Positions 38,111 to 52,700 of a DNA stretch of 64,000 bases are shown piece by piece. Location: contig JANAVB010015600.1 of the NCBI GenBank assembly GCA_029216955.1, positions 30,814,374-30,878,373 of the forward strand, given 5' to 3'. The position numbers and the translations under genes are program-made. The notes beneath the pieces are model-generated. The model did not search any database. It was given only the letters and a program-made list of their open reading frames with translations, and was not told the DNA's origin. This stretch comes from Iris pallida (lineage: Eukaryota; Streptophyta; Magnoliopsida; Asparagales; Iridaceae). Each line of letters begins with the position of its first letter. The first letter of the stretch is position 1.

Positions 38111-38372
38111 TTAGGGCTAGGGTTTAGGTGGTTGTCGTGTCCGGGGTGTCGGACACGGCAGAGGAATACTGGATTTGTGTCCAGGGTGGTTGGACGAGAA
38201 TTGATATTTTGTATATGTAAAAAGAATAACCTATTGGATAGACACCCGGGGTCGGACCCGAGGCCGTCACGGCTGACACGGAAGGGATGGACACCGACAC
38301 GAGGCACGTACATATCGTAGAAATATTTGTGGAACAATTATGGCTTGTGGAAAAATAATGGAGGAGTACCTG

Positions 38373-38384
38373 CCTATTTATAGG
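38373..38384 (-). promoter_or_regulatory. TATA box of E LTR
   Basis: The sense strand reads CCTATAAATAGG, then CAGGTACTCCTCC. The same site is at 43497-43508 (E right), 49067-49078 and 55773-55784 (F), and in variant form CCTCCTATATAAGG at 46135-46148 (D). A telo-box-like AAACCCTA (38117-38126 region) and the hairpin GTGTCCG...CGGACAC (38137-38156) follow downstream. Confidence 0.65.
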
Positions 38385-39089
38385 ATTTGGGAATTCCCAA
38401 TTGGATAAGATTAGGAATAGTTTTAAACCCAAAATAGATAATTCACAACTTAGTTTAAGATCAATCAATCCAAATACGAATCCAAATTCAATTTAAATCT
38501 AATTAAATCAAATTAAATTTTTAGTTTAAAAATCAATAGGATAAATCAAATTCAAATACTTAACTATTTAAATAAATCCAACATTTCAAATCAAGGTTTA
38601 AATGGCCACAATAACTTCCAAATATATTTTTCAAAATACCAATAATAATAATTTCAAAAATAATAAATATTTATAAATATCTTTTTGAATAATAAAATAT
38701 TAATATTAATAAATCTCAAAAATTATAATTTTATTTAAAATAGACTAATAAATAATTACGAAATATATGTATGCACAAATAATGCATACATGATTATGCT
38801 TTTTCTAGTATACAAATAAATATTATTTATGATTAATAACTGCTAAAACAAAAGGCTTTTATAGCAAGAATAATAATTATATAATATTTTGAAAGTGGAT
38901 AATAAAATAGAAAAAATGTTTTCTAAAATATGTACGCTCGCACATATTCGCACTCGACGAGCAACTACGAAAAATAAAATTTCGTGCGCGACGTACAATA
39001 CGACTATGCAACGTACAATACAAAAATTTTAAATCAGTACCAAATTTAATAAATAAATAAATAAATAGTAGAAATTTAGGGGTTTTACA

Positions 39090-40303
39090 TCCTACCCAAC
39101 TTAAAAGAATTTCGTCCTCGAAATTAAGAATTAGTAGGGGGTGAGAAGACACAAAGGGGTATCGATGGGGAACAAACAATGGCAATGTTTCAACAAAATT
39201 ATGTCGTAAGAAATCGTGATCTAATTCGTAGAATTTAACACGGGTATGGTTACGAGGGTCGCGAGTTAAGGCACGATTAGAAGATTAAGGGTTTAAAGTT
39301 TAGATCATGAGGATTATGCAATAAAGAATGATATGGTATCAAGAGAAAATAAGTTAGAGATCTAGTAGGTTGAGGCATGATTAAGAGAACAAATTAGATT
39401 CACTCCCAATTAGGAGGTCGTGATAGTAAATATTGGGCCAAGGAAAAGAACGAGCAGTTTAGGATAAAGTTATAGCAACATCGAGTGAGAATAGTCATAG
39501 TCGATAGGAAGGCTAGAAGAAATTTTAGTATAACGCCTTCGTCCTTCTAAAATAGGTGAAGGCAAAAGCAATAAAGAGTTTGAAGGAGGCGTTATCGAAT
39601 ACGAATACGTGATTCAAAGACGATCGAATAATTTTAAAGGAATTGTCAAGGCAATCGTGGATGGGATTCTAGATGACAAGTTTAGCTATCTCCCCATCCA
39701 CGTAGAACGATAGACAAAAGCGAACCAAAGTGCACTTGGTTGATCAGACCATTATGCACCGGTTCTGATTAGACAATAGGCTAGTGAGCGCTCAATAGCA
39801 TATGTCATGAACAAACTCGATAAAGAATAAGCTTGCAAAACTAGGCTACATTAGCATCATTAGTCAAAATGGTAATTACATAGGCACGAGAGATTAAGAT
39901 TTAAAGAAGGTAGAATGATTCTAAGTCGTACAGTCGGCCTATAGTCTTCTTGTCCAAGTCCTTGGTTGGCTAGACGGGTTAGGTCCTCTAGATTCTAGGA
40001 TCTAAATAAGCTTGCTAATATAGGTCACTAGGTCAAAGGGGTTGCTAGTTCATAAGGCATTCTACCCAACTTAAAAGAATTAAACTAATGGTGTTTTGGG
40101 ACAACTAACTAGTAGGGTCAATCTCTAGCAAGCACGAAGGGAAGATAAGAATAGGGATGGAAGGAAACAAGCAAGATGCAATTGATGAGTCAAACGGTAG
40201 ATAAAATCAAGGAAAGAGGTCAAGTATGTGGATGAGATCCTAGACTTCTAATCCTATCCGCAGGCTTGCTTGGTACGGTAAAGTAACCAAACAATTTATC
40301 TTG
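39090..40303 (-). other. E internal region, non-coding
   Basis: Begins with the pol-end/polypurine signature (39090-39128; in sense direction TTTCGAGGACGAAATTC then AAGTTGGGTAGGA). It holds the block shared with A and D (39680-39870), including TGGTTGATCAGACCA (39737-39751). Nothing resembles a protein. Confidence 0.75.
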
Positions 40304-40320
40304 ACCTGCGTGGGCCACCA
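40304..40320 (-). promoter_or_regulatory. E primer-binding site, tRNA-Ile type with one mismatch
   Basis: The sense strand reads TGGTGGCCCACGCAGGT, one base from the site in A, B, D and F. Spacer TGTTTTTG of 8 nt to the LTR end. Confidence 0.68.
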
Positions 40321-40328
40321 CAAAAACA

Positions 40329-42437
40329 TGTAACGCCCCAGTCCCAAAATACGTAGGACTAGGAACGTAGACATGCCAGCTGTATTCATACGAAGTACAC
40401 ACCAATATATGGAATCCTCGTATGAATACATAAGCTGTAAAATATAGTACAACCATAACTAATCTCATCCACACAATACATAAAGAAAAGATATCATATA
40501 ATGAGAATGAATTTGTCTTGATACAATATGTTGGGCGGAGACAAATCTACTACCAACAAAATAAGGAAAAGTACATAGAAAATGAAATGAGTGGCGAGCG
40601 AAGCGAAGACGATCCAAGTACAATCATCCTCGAAGAAATAGCGATGATCACGGCTAGAGCTAAAACACCTGCGAAAGACAATAGCACACACCTGGAGAGA
40701 TAACCAGGTCCTCAGAGGGATGTAACAAGACACATAATATCATGCCATATAAACTGAATAAATATCGCTCAAATAAATAAGTCAATCGAATTATAACATG
40801 GTCCAATACGCACCTACTGAACGAGCGTACCATCCCCCCAACCAAACAAGGACAGGAGATGGTAAACTAATTCACGGCGACGTATCTTTCCATGCTATGA
40901 ATCCAATATGGTATCCGGACCCCAACAAGGTTCAATACCTTCTCATCGAAGTAGTAAGTCACACCTACAACCAAACAAGGACAAGATGTGACGAACTAAT
41001 CCGCGATAAGTTATTGTTCCAAGCCACGGTCAGATACAAGTACCCAAACCAAAAGTACTCGTACCTAACAGATAAAGGTAGCCTACCGTTCTAAGTGATA
41101 TGTAGTTAAGAACAATCCTTCCTACGCATGGGCCCTAGCTGAATAGGATCGGCGTAGTCCCCTTTTGGGCACCAGAGGCCCCATCAGTAAGAGCATGACG
41201 TTCCGCAGAATCGTCAGTGGCCTTCAGTAATCATGGGTCATCAACCCCGTATCTCTGGCGGAGAGTCCGGGTCACAAGGGAAAGTGCATCGAAGCCCATA
41301 CGCTAAGGAATTGTCCTCCCCGCCCAATGCCTACTTTGTTGTATCCACAACACAAAACCACTATAACCCCTAAGTCAAACTAGCATGCAATTTCTATTAG
41401 CGGTTATTCCTATCGCACGGCTTGTACGTACTGGTGGCCAGCCAATCACGCACTTCCGTATCCTACATGCGACACACAACTTCGTGTTACAATGTGTCAA
41501 GGCCAATGAATGCAACACACAAGGTGGTCCCTTAAATCTAGGTTTAATGTGAAAAAAATAATACATAGCAGGAAATATAAATGAACAGTAAGTTCCAACA
41601 GGTTAAGCCATGTATCACAGTTTATTTTGCATAAAGAAAATAATGAACATGCATGAAATATGAGCTAAAATAATTAAACAGCAAATGGCAAGGTGTCTTG
41701 CCTGGTAGGACGTCGGGTGTGCTGCGATGATCAAGGTGGCACGAACTATGACTTTGGTGCAACAACTATGCATGGGGACCTCTGATGGTGGCACGGACAG
41801 TTCCATTGGGTCCAGAAGGGTCAAATTAGTTAGGATAAATTGGTGGGAGGAAAGAATTGGCAAGGAATAGAAAGATTAGGATTGGTCATGGACATGAGGT
41901 TGATAATAGAAAACTTTTTGAGAGAATAATACATATAATATCTTTAGGAAAGTATTTATAACATCGAAAAAATATTTTTGTTAGTTCAAAAATAGGTTAA
42001 GCTAATCTTTGAAAATATGAAAATCATTGTAAGGCACAAATCCAAATTGTGTCAAAACATAATTTATAGGTTTAAAGATACAATTCATAAAATAATACTA
42101 ATATATTTTATTCCAAGATAATTTTTGTAAAACCATTTCTATATAATATTTTAATATACTTTTAGAGATATTTTAATGTACATGTAGTGATAACAATTAA
42201 AAAATCTTACTACCAGTAAAATCATAATAAATAAATAAATAAATAAAACTGTATTCCTTTATACTTAGTTGTCACTAGTCCTTACATATAATTAACAAAA
42301 CAAAAATAATAATATTAATCTTATGGTGATAAAACGAAGTTTAAAAGGAATCACTCTCTTCAAAATAACAAGGGAAACCCCCAAAGTAATAATAGTAATA
42401 ATATAAAAAATATCGATGAATTGACTATTATCTAATA

Positions 42438-42495
<58 letters not shown>

Positions 42496-44222
42496 CCATA
42501 CTGAAAAGTCGTTCTCCTCTTTCGAGGAGAACAGAACTTAGTCTAAGAAAAAAACAAAAAAATATGAGATGAAAGAGATTAGATGGAGAGGGAGGTGAGG
42601 AAGAGAGAGAGAGGAAGGGGGAGAGAACAGGGGCTTCGTCGGGCGCTGGGTGGGCGAGCGGCGCGCTCGCGCTGGCGCGGCGGAGAAGTGAGCGAGAGAG
42701 GGCTGGGAGAACAGAGAGTCGGCGGCATGTGAGGGCTGGAGAGGAGCGGAGGGGTCGAGATCGAAGGAGGAAGTTGGGGGGGACGAAGGCTCAGGTGGTC
42801 CAGGCGGCGGAAACTTGCCGCGGGTGTCGCGGAGGCACCGACCGAGGGAGGCGGTGAGGAGGTTCGGCCCGGCGTCGAGACGGGTGGCGTGGCCGCTCGT
42901 GGTGGTTGGTCGGACCGGGAAGACGCGGAGGAGCGAAGGGATCGGAGTGGTGAGGCTTCGGGGGAGGAAGAAGGGAAGCTCGCCGGCGGCAAGGGGCGTG
43001 GCGGAGGAAGCTTCTTCCGTCGGAAGCAGGGAACGGTGGTGGTCAGGCTCGGCGTCGAGGCGGAGATGGGTTGGCAGTGGAGGAGGATGACCATGGTGGT
43101 GGTGTTTGCTGGAGTGGTCGAGGAGACGGTGTTGGTGGTGGTATTGGTCAGGGGCAGCGCCGGAAACCGGTGGTTGGCGCGGTCACGACCGATTGCTAGG
43201 GCAGGACTGGATTGGATTGGATTAGGGATTAGGATTAGGGCTAGGGTTTAAGTGGTTGTCGTGTCCGGGGTGTCGGACACGGCGGAGGAATACTGGTTTT
43301 GTGTCCAGGGTGGTTGGACGAGAATTGATATTTTGTATATGTAAAAAGAATAACCTATTGGATAGACACCCGAGGTCGGACCCGAGGCCGTCACGGCTGA
43401 CACGGAAGGGATGGACACCTACACGAGGCACGTACATGTTGTGGAAATATTTGTGGAACAATTATGGCTTGTGGAAAAATAATGGAGGAGTACCTGCCTA
43501 TTTATAGGATTTGGGAATTCCCAATTGGATAAGATTAGGAATAGTTTTAAACCCAAAATAGATAATTCACAACTTAGTTTAAGATCAATCAAATCCAAAT
43601 ACAAATCCAAATCCAATTTAAATCTAATTAAATCAAAATAAATATTTAGTTTAAAAATCGAATAGGATAAATCAAATTCAAATACTTAACTATTTAAATA
43701 AATCCAACATTTCAAATCAAGGTTTAAATGGCCACAATAACTTCCAAATATATTTTTCAAAATACCAATAATAATAATTTCAAAAATAATAAATATTTAT
43801 AAATATCTTTTTGAATAATAAAATATTAATATTAATAAATCTCGAAAATTACATTTTTATTTAAAATAGACTAATAAATAATTACGAAATATATGTATGC
43901 ACAAATAATGCATACATGATTATGCTTTTTTCTAGTATACAAATAGATATTATTTATGATTAATAACTGCTAAAAACAAAAGGCTTTTATAGCAAGAATA
44001 ATAATTATATAATATTTTGAAAGTGGATAATAAAAGAGAAAAAAAATGTTTTTTCTAAAATATGTACGCTCGCACATATTCGCACTCGACGAGCAACTAC
44101 GAAAAATAAAATTTCGTGCGCGACGTACAATACGACTATGCGACGTACAATACAAAAATTTTAAATCAGTACCAAATTTAATAAATTAATAAAAAAAATA
44201 GTAGGAATTTAGGGGTTTTACA
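40329..44222 (-). repeat. E right LTR (5' LTR in sense direction)
   Basis: 3894 bp, followed by ATTGC. It differs from the left LTR by scattered substitutions and microsatellite length. The minus-strand frame 43094-42579 (171 codons, Ser/Pro/Arg-rich) is open here but broken in the left copy. Confidence 0.93.
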
Positions 44223-46156
44223 ATTGCCAATGCCAGTATGTAGGGGGTTCGAAGTCACGAGAAAATAGGACACACGATTAGTCGTGAGCAATGGGGATAA
44301 CTCAAAGAGAATTTCTAGAGATAAGTACTTTTACTAATTTTAGAAAATATCATAATACTTAAAAACTAGTTTTCATAGGTCAAAATAGTATAAGAAAAAT
44401 ACTTAAAGTCAAGAAAACCATTTTTGCCAAAAACTCTAATTTGTAAATTATGATTTTCTAGGTGAAACTATATTTTTATTAGTACAAATAATTAGTTGAA
44501 AAGTCTAGAAACCAAGATATAATTTGGTAAATTTTATTTTTATAAATCAAAATAGTTTTAGAAATAAAAAAAATATCTACGAAAAACTTTTTTGGGCAAA
44601 ACAATATCATATGAAAATCTAACCTTATATTTTTAGAATTAAAAAAAAAACTAACTAGGTATGCGAATATTTTTAAAAATATAATTTAATATTGGTAATC
44701 CAAATAGTGTAAAAAAACATATCCATAATATTATGCCCATTTTAGTGGTAAAAAAATAATAATATTAGTATTAATAATAATTATAATACTCTTTAAAATT
44801 AATATATAATACATTATACAAACTACTATTTGAAAGATAATAATAATAATAATAATAATAATGATAATAATAATAATAAACCTTTATCAAATATATAACT
44901 CTCCTCCCCCAATTAAACAGAGAGAGAGAGAGAGAGTGAGAAGAAGAGGGGAAGTGGGAGAGATTGAGGGGTTCTCACCGGTGTTCCTCGGCAGCGGAGG
45001 CGCCACTCGTCGGGCTGGCGTCGGCGGAGAACGGGGACAGGTGCGGGCGTGCGCTGGACGACCTGGGCACGCGGCGCTCGCGGTGGAAGAGGGGTGAGTT
45101 CGTGGCGCGGCGGCGGCTACTCGCCAGCAGGCGGCGACTGCGGCGGAGAGATCGGGAGTTCGGGCGGAGGATGGGCTGCTCCGGCACGGCTGGATCTAGG
45201 CGGCGACGGCGGTAGGTCCGACCGCACGGAGGCGTTCGGTGGGGTGCGTGGGTCTCACGGGGCCCTGGGCGGAGGTGGCGATCTGGATCTGAGGAGGTCA
45301 GGGCGGATCGCGACGGGAAGTGCCGCAGCAGAGGTGGCGGTCGGCGCCGGGTCGGCACGAATGGGCGCGCTGGAGGCGGCCGCTCGCCGGGAGGGTAGTG
45401 CAGCTCCCACTCCTGCTGGTGTGGACGGTGGGATCGACAACTGCACGATGGGGTCCTGGCGCGGCGAGGATGGAGGCCGACGCACGAAGGGCGGTGCCGG
45501 AGGTGGCGCGGGGAGCTCGACTGTACAGTGCGGCGGAGGTGAGCGAATTTTTGTCCTCCCCCTTTTCTTTCATCTGGTGGTGGTGATTATGGTGTTGTGG
45601 GGTTTCTCCGGGTGGCCGCGGTGGTGAAGATGGTGGTCGGAGGTGGAGATATGCCTGGTGGTGGTTATCTGGGTTGGGGGCCGATAGTGGCTGGCATGGT
45701 GTTGTTGTTGGTGGTGATGATAGTGATGGCACGGACAGGGCGGTTGTCGGGGTTGTGCAGGGAGGAGGAGGATGGGCAGGGTGATTTGGGGATGTCGACC
45801 TTGGGGTGACGGTTGGTCGGGGTTGCTTGACAGAACTGTCATGGTGGCAAAGCCGCGGCGCAGCGGCAGATGGATCATGGAATAGGGATAGGGTTAGGTT
45901 AGAGAATTGATCGTGTTGGGGTGTCCGACGCGGCTGGATTGTGTCCTGCATGACACGGATGGTATCGAGGTCCGGGATGTCGGACACGGGGTCAAAAATA
46001 TGTATATGTACTAGAAATACATATAGTAGATGGGACGGGACGGGGACAACGGACACGATGCACAGGCACGAGTAGGAGAAATAATTTTTTTTGGAGGAAT
46101 TGTGAATGGCAGAAATATATGGATGAGTACCTCTCCTTATATAGGAGGTGAAAATT
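44223..46156 (-). repeat. D left LTR, segment 2
   Basis: Resumes D after E; its start (attgccaatgccagtatgta) matches F at 47219. It includes (AAT)n, a GC island 44960-45880 and a TATA box at 46135-46148. It ends at AAATT, the target site of F, only 4-8 bp upstream of that TATA box in sense direction. Confidence 0.88.
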
Positions 46157-48035
46157 TGTCACGCCCAGACCCAAAATACGTAGGACTAGAACGTATCATG
46201 CCAGCTGTATACGTACAAGTAAATATACGACTCGTATATATACATAAGCTGTAAATGTAGAAAACCAAGACACTAAATCTCATCCACAAAGATAAATAAT
46301 GATATAAAGCAGCTTTCAGTTTGTAAAGTACACAATAGTTGGGCGGAGACAAACTCCACTACCAACCAAATTAAATACAAAAAAAATATACAAGGAAAGA
46401 ATTTAGCAAGCGAGAGCAATGGCGAGTCCAAGAGCAATCATCACGAAGGAAGGAAGACATGGCCTTAGCTAGAGCACCTGCAAGAAATCACGAAACACAC
46501 ACCTGGAGAGATCACCAGGTCCTCAGAGGGACGTAACAAGACACATAATATCATGCCGATAAACTGAATAAATAAAGCTCAACAGAGAAGTATGCATGAG
46601 TAAAGGTTCCTAACCATCCTATGTGATATGCACTTTGAGGATAACGTTATACGCAGGGGCTATAGGCTCAGCAGAGTAAATAAAGAGTGGCAGTAAGTAG
46701 CGCTCATCCGAGTCACTATCGGCCCTGGACGGAAGGTAGTGCTCCTAAGAGTCACCCTCGGCCCAAAATGTGTGTAAAAATAAAATGTAGCCCCTACGCT
46801 AATAACTGTCCCCTCCCCCCAATGATACTATACATGTGTCGTCTCCACGACACTGTTTAATCCTTAATAACTGCCAAGTCTTCTACACAATCTATTAGCA
46901 GTTATATCCTAACGCACGGCCTGTACGCACCAATGATCAGTCAGCACGCAAGTCCGCATCTATATGTGACTTACTACTCACACACAATCCGTGGCACATC
47001 GTGACAGTTTATGAGATGCACTAAACATACGGTGGTCCCTTAACTCTAAGCCAATTGCATAAAGTATAATAATTTGCATATATATAAAATTTTGAAAGAA
47101 CAACATAAAAAAAAGCATGCATGATATTGAGCAAGAAATTAAACAGTAAAGGCAAGGTGTCTTGCCTGGTGGTGTTGCCTGGAGTGGTGCAATGATTCAA
47201 CAAGTCCTGTTCCGTCCAATTGCCAAGGCCAGTATGTAAGGGGTTCGAAGTCACGAGAAAATAGGATACACAATTAGTCATGAGCAATGGGGATAATTTG
47301 AAGAAAATTTACGGAGAGTTAATACGTATATTATTTTAGGAAATATTTATAATGTTTGAAAAGTATAATTTATAAGTTAAAAATAATTTTTACGTAAATA
47401 CTTGAAATTAGTTATGTATATTAATTTAATTTGAGAAAAACTTTTATTAAATACTTTGGTAAATCAAAAACCGTATTTAGATATAAGTTTGTAAAAGTAG
47501 AATTTTTGGTAGACATCTATATGTTATTAGTCAAAAATATTTCAATGAATATATATAAAACTAAAAAAATATTTTAGAAAAATTTCGAATATTTGAAATT
47601 ACCTATATAACTCTATCATTTATTCTATACATGTAGTTGAAAAATAATAATAATAATACAAAATTTTTGAAAATAATGATTTAATAATAATTATAATAAT
47701 GATGATAATAATAATAATAATAGCAATAATAATGGATAAGTATGACACCAAAATGATAATAATACTAATAATAATAATAATAGTTGTGACAGCATTAATA
47801 ATTTAATAAATAATAACAGTAATAATAAATATAAATATAATAATAATAATAATAATAAATAAAAAACAAATGAAGAGAAAAGAATAAAAAAATGAATAAA
47901 AACACTTGCTGTTCCTTTCTACTTATGGAAATAAGAAAGAGAGAGGAGAGAGAACATGAGAGTAAAGAAAAGGAAAGGAGGGGAGTGGAGAAAGGGAACG
48001 AGCGGGAGAGGGTTAGGGAAGAAGAAGGTGAGCGA

Positions 48036-48072
<37 letters not shown>

Positions 48073-49714
48073 GCTTACCAAAGGGGTCTTCACCGCGACG
48101 GCGCTCCGACGACAACTGCGGAGATCGGAGGACGGTGCGTGGTCCGCAGAAAGGGACGGCTCTCCCGGAGGTTCGACGTGGTCGCCAGCGAAAGTTAGGG
48201 CACGTGCGGCTTCGACTGGGAGGAGGCGCACCGTCGGTGGTAGATGGGCAGCCGACGGCGGCGGCGAAGGGGTTTCACTGCGGTGGGGCAACCGGCGGCG
48301 ACGGCGAAGCTGGAGGCGGGTCGCCGGCGCGGGAGCACGCGAGGCGGAGGAGGCAACTGTTCTGGGCGCCAGCGGACGGAGATTGGAGACGCGGACGAGT
48401 GGCGCATCGGGTCCTCGTTGCTGGAAGAGGAGGCGGCGGCCGTGAGGTTGGACGAGAGGAACGGACGCGACGGAAGGAGTCGCTGGCGGTGTAGACGAGC
48501 GGATCTCGACGCACACGGGGATGCGGTCAGAGCCGCCGCGCCCGGCAGAGCTCGGCGAGGAGGGTTTCGATAGGGGACGTGGAAGTCCGAGATCGGCGGA
48601 GCAACCGCACGAGGAAGGGGGAGTTGTTGGTCGCGGCGTACCGGCGTGCTGGAGGCGAGGTCCCGCAGAGGAGGAGTCGAGGCGCGGTACGAGAGGGGCT
48701 GGTGGTCGACGTCGGGGTCCAGGTGAGGTTTCCCCTTCTTTTTTTTTTTCTCCTTTGCTTCTGGTGTTTGGTGGATGATCGGGGCTGCGGCGAGGACGGG
48801 TGTGGTGGGACGGAGGCGGTGTTGTGGCGTAGAATTTGCTGGGTTGTAGGCTGCCATCGTGTCCGGGGTGTGTCCCGACACGAGGTGGTTGGAGTCTGTA
48901 CACGTGTCTGCGAGACACAGAACGGGTCGGTGTCCGGGGTTGTCGGACACGGAACGGGATTATGATGTATTTGTATTGGGAAAAATTTAGTGGATGGGAT
49001 GCACGGACACGATGCACAATGGGGTAAAAAATTTTGGTTGTGGAGAGAATTATGGAGGAGTACCTGCCTATTTATAGGATGTGGGAATTGCCATTAGGAT
49101 AAGGATTGGGATTGTTTAAATCCCTCTATTAGATGATAATATTAAATTCAAATTCATTTGAACTCGTTTAAAACCATTTTTAAATTTAAAGCTATAAGTC
49201 AATAAAATCTTTTCCAATTTAAATCATCGCAATTTATAAATTATGAAATCAAACAATATTTAAAATATCTTTTTCAAAATAATAAAATAATGATAATAAT
49301 TAATTTCGAAAATTACAATAAATATTTAAATATTTGAAATACTTTATTTTGTAATTGAATAGAATAATTAGGTTTTTGAAAACTAAAATATACACGAAAT
49401 TAAATTTCATGTACCTCGCAAATAGAATATTTACATAAATTATATTTTTCTAAATTACCAATAAAATAATTAATAGCCCTTTTTTAATAAAATAAATTTT
49501 AGCAATCGTGACGCAACAAATAAATACATATTTTCTATGGAAAGGAATCTTTTAAAAATAATTGTATATAAAATATATATCGTCTCGCAATTTCCCATGC
49601 TACGTACAAATACGAAAATTGCGAACTCGTACGCGACTTACAATTTAGAAAATAAAAGTTGATTCCAAATTAATTTAGAAAAAAAAATCATAGTAGAAAT
49701 TTAGGGGTTTTACA
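46157..49714 (-). repeat. F left LTR (3' LTR in sense direction)
   Basis: Same architecture as E: leader hairpins (for example 47151-47166 and 48930-48950), (AAT)n, a (GA)n run at 48031-48069, a GC island and a TATA box at 49067-49078. A 334-codon minus frame (49017-48013) starts about 50 nt past the TATA box, but frameshifts split it in the right LTR. Confidence 0.93.
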
Positions 49715-52700
49715 TCCTACCCAACTTAAAAGAATTTTGTCCTCGAAATTTAGGAATAGATAGGGTAGGCATGGTGGAGAAGATAGATGGAGTTTTTATT
49801 CGAATAGAAGTACGAGATCCATATTGGACGAGCATGCATTCAAAATATTTGACGAGAAGGAGAAGACATTTCATCGGCAATTTGTCATTAGAATGACTAG
49901 AAGAAAATTTGATGGTTCTAGTTTCGTGTGTATGGCAACCGATCAGTGACTAAGCTCGATCAATTCTAATATTAACCTTATGAAAAGGGCAACCTCACGA
50001 ATAGACAATTAACCTCCTCAATCATACTTCATTTCTTTTTCTTTTCTTTTTTTTTTTTTTTTCTCGAAACTTACTTCCTACCGTCGTTGTTTCTTTTAAA
50101 ACGCTTTTCCTCTTCAAATCCCTCCAAATCTTTAACTTTTAAAATTTGATCTTAAAATTTACTCTAAATATCTATATCTCCTCATAGAATTTCGAATAGT
50201 CCGAAACTTTAAATTCCAAAATTTTAATATACCATCTCGCAGGTATGTCTCCCCAAGCTATAATTTCCTCGAAAATCAAAATTGAAAACCTTTAGTCCAT
50301 GTAAAAGTCAAAATCTTCTTATTACAAAATTGTACCTATTTATCAATGTGAATATATCCGTAAGTATCGAAAAAAGTTCGTCTTTTAATTTTAGTAAATC
50401 CCGTAAAGTGACTTGTTAATCAAAAGTATACCCTTTTTTGATTTTAACTTCATAACTAAACCTTTTGTCATCAACTTTTTTTTTTCATATCATGCATATA
50501 TATTTTTACACTGATTTCGTCATTCATCAATATTCCCAACCTAAGAAAATTTCTCATATATTGAAAATCACCTTCATAATCATTATAGCAATTAATTCGC
50601 TAAATTCTCAAGAACCCTAAACTTTTTCATTGTCACTCCTTTGAGTAACCTTGGAAATTAGTAACATCAAAACAACTTCTCCCTTTTTTTTTTTGAGAAG
50701 TCTTAATCACATTTCCACCCTTTTCATCTTACGTCAGATCATATCTCGTAATCGTGTAACCATCTTATCAAGATATACCATTAATCTCCTCTATCAAATT
50801 TTTGACTTTAGCCATGTATACGGAAGAGTGCCACGATCCAAACAAAGTTGCACATACTACGGAAGAATCATAGTGAAATATGAATGAAGTAATTTAATTG
50901 GAAGGGAGAAGTAAGGATTGCAAATATTGTATGAAAGGTAAGGAGTAATCCGAGATAAAATCAAGATAAGGGCAAGCAATCAAGATAAAATACAATGTTG
51001 AACATTTAAAATTTTAAGTAGATCACAATCATCATTGGGTCGAAAGTTTTGAGTCATGATTGGTCTCTAATCGAAGTCCGAAAGGACAACAATATTATGG
51101 AAGGGTTTATATCTAGACAATTTGACTCGAAAGTCGCATCATAAAAATAGAGTACAAGGGAACGTGTTTTGGTGGGACACAATATACCTACATGAAAGTG
51201 AGCTCGTTTAGGACTTGCATATGGAATTTGTGGGAAGAAAAAGTCTAGTGTTGTGCTCCAAATATCAAAGTCACGATAGGGTACGCCAAATGATCAAAAT
51301 AGGAAGTAGGTTTTTTTATAAGGTACTAGTTAATGCACAAAAGTAAAAGGTTAAAGCACGAAATAAAGATAATTTAGGAATCTCGTAGTTCAAGGTAAAA
51401 TAAGTTAGAGACACAGTTTCTAGAGAGGAGACAGTCTCTTAGATGGAACATGGTCAAGGGTAAGATGCTAATCATTTCTAAACAATTAGATGGTCACGAT
51501 AAAAGATCTAGATTTGAGGGAAGGTCGAGTGAGTCAAGATTGAAATATAACCACATGATTTGGCAGATGACCAACTACACTCGAGTACATACAACGACTA
51601 TCATGGCAATTAATGAGGAATACTTGTATCCCATTAGGGTGACTTGCTTGCTTCTTAGTCCTCTACCGATATTTGATCTAATTTCAAATTTCAAGTTTCT
51701 CAACAGTTTCGAAATAAAAACTCAAGATACTCCAAGTATTTAAGCAATACTTAAAGTTTTAATTTCCTTTAAATAAATTCCAAATACCTTCATCATATCT
51801 AATGCGGCACAACTAAAATTTTATAATAAGCCATCACTTTTAAAAAATTTCCAATTCTTAAATGTACCTCGAGATAACTCTTAGCCCGTTTCATCAATCG
51901 CAAATCATGTAACTCAAATTAAATCCTTTTTACCAAAATTTAAATATCCATAATCAAGGCTTTAAACTTGAAATCTAATTAACTTTTTAAATCATAGATC
52001 ATATGACAAAATTTAAAATTTAAATTTTCCTTCAAAATCGCTTTCATATCCTCCAAATATTTAAACAAAATTTTTACCATCATCTATTCGACTCAAAATT
52101 AAATAAACTTATAAATCGTACGCGTAATTTAAAACCTCAAGTTTTCTTCCTTCTAAACTTTCGTCTGGCTACAAAATCATAATTTAAACTCTTTAAATAA
52201 TCTCGTGATAAACTTTATCATATTACAATCCAAACTTAAAGTTAACCGTAAATCAAGTGTCATAATATAAAAACTTAAGATATTTCTCAAATTGATTTCA
52301 TATCCCTAATAAATCATAACTATTTCACAATTTCAAAATTCATAAAAATTTTGTTTTCTCGATCTAGCTATCCTCTTGTGCATACCACCTTGTAAATTTA
52401 AAATAAGATTTCAACTATCCTTTGATGGCGGTAATATGCTACTACCCAACTTGGAATTAACTAATCCTCAAAATCATATTTCTAGGAAATATAAATACCT
52501 TTATACTCAAATATAACCTCAATGGATATTATTTGTCAATATAATCCTTCTAGCTATAGGGTTGACCCATAAGTATATAGTAGTGTAGTCATCTTTCTAA
52601 CCATGTTTAGCACGAGATGATAGGGTATTGATAGAAGGAGTTCAAGCAAGATACAAAATCAAGGGAAGCTACGAGAGTCGGAATATGAAAATCAAGGAAG

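Larger units (their letters stand above)
35233..39089 (-). repeat. E left LTR (3' LTR in sense direction)
   Basis: The plus strand reads TGTAACACCCCAGTCCC...GGGGTTTTACA. It includes leader hairpins at 35594-35613, 36589-36604 and 38137-38156, an (AAT)n tract, a GC island and a TATA box at 38373-38384. The sense U3 is about 0.7 kb and R-U5 about 3.1 kb. Confidence 0.93.
35233..44222 (-). mobile_element. E: complete giant-LTR element with 1.24-kb interior
   Basis: Flanked by ATTGC (35228-35232 and 44223-44227). LTRs of 3857 bp (35233-39089) and 3894 bp (40329-44222) enclose only 1239 bp of internal DNA (39090-40328). The LTRs look nearly identical, so it is a young insertion, but the element has no coding capacity at all. 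LTRs make up 86% of its length. Confidence 0.95.

Noticed and set aside
48013..49017. 334-codon Pro/Arg/Ser-rich minus frame in F left LTR
   Set aside because: Broken into pieces in F right and not conserved in D or E; GC-rich DNA gives long frames on both strands.
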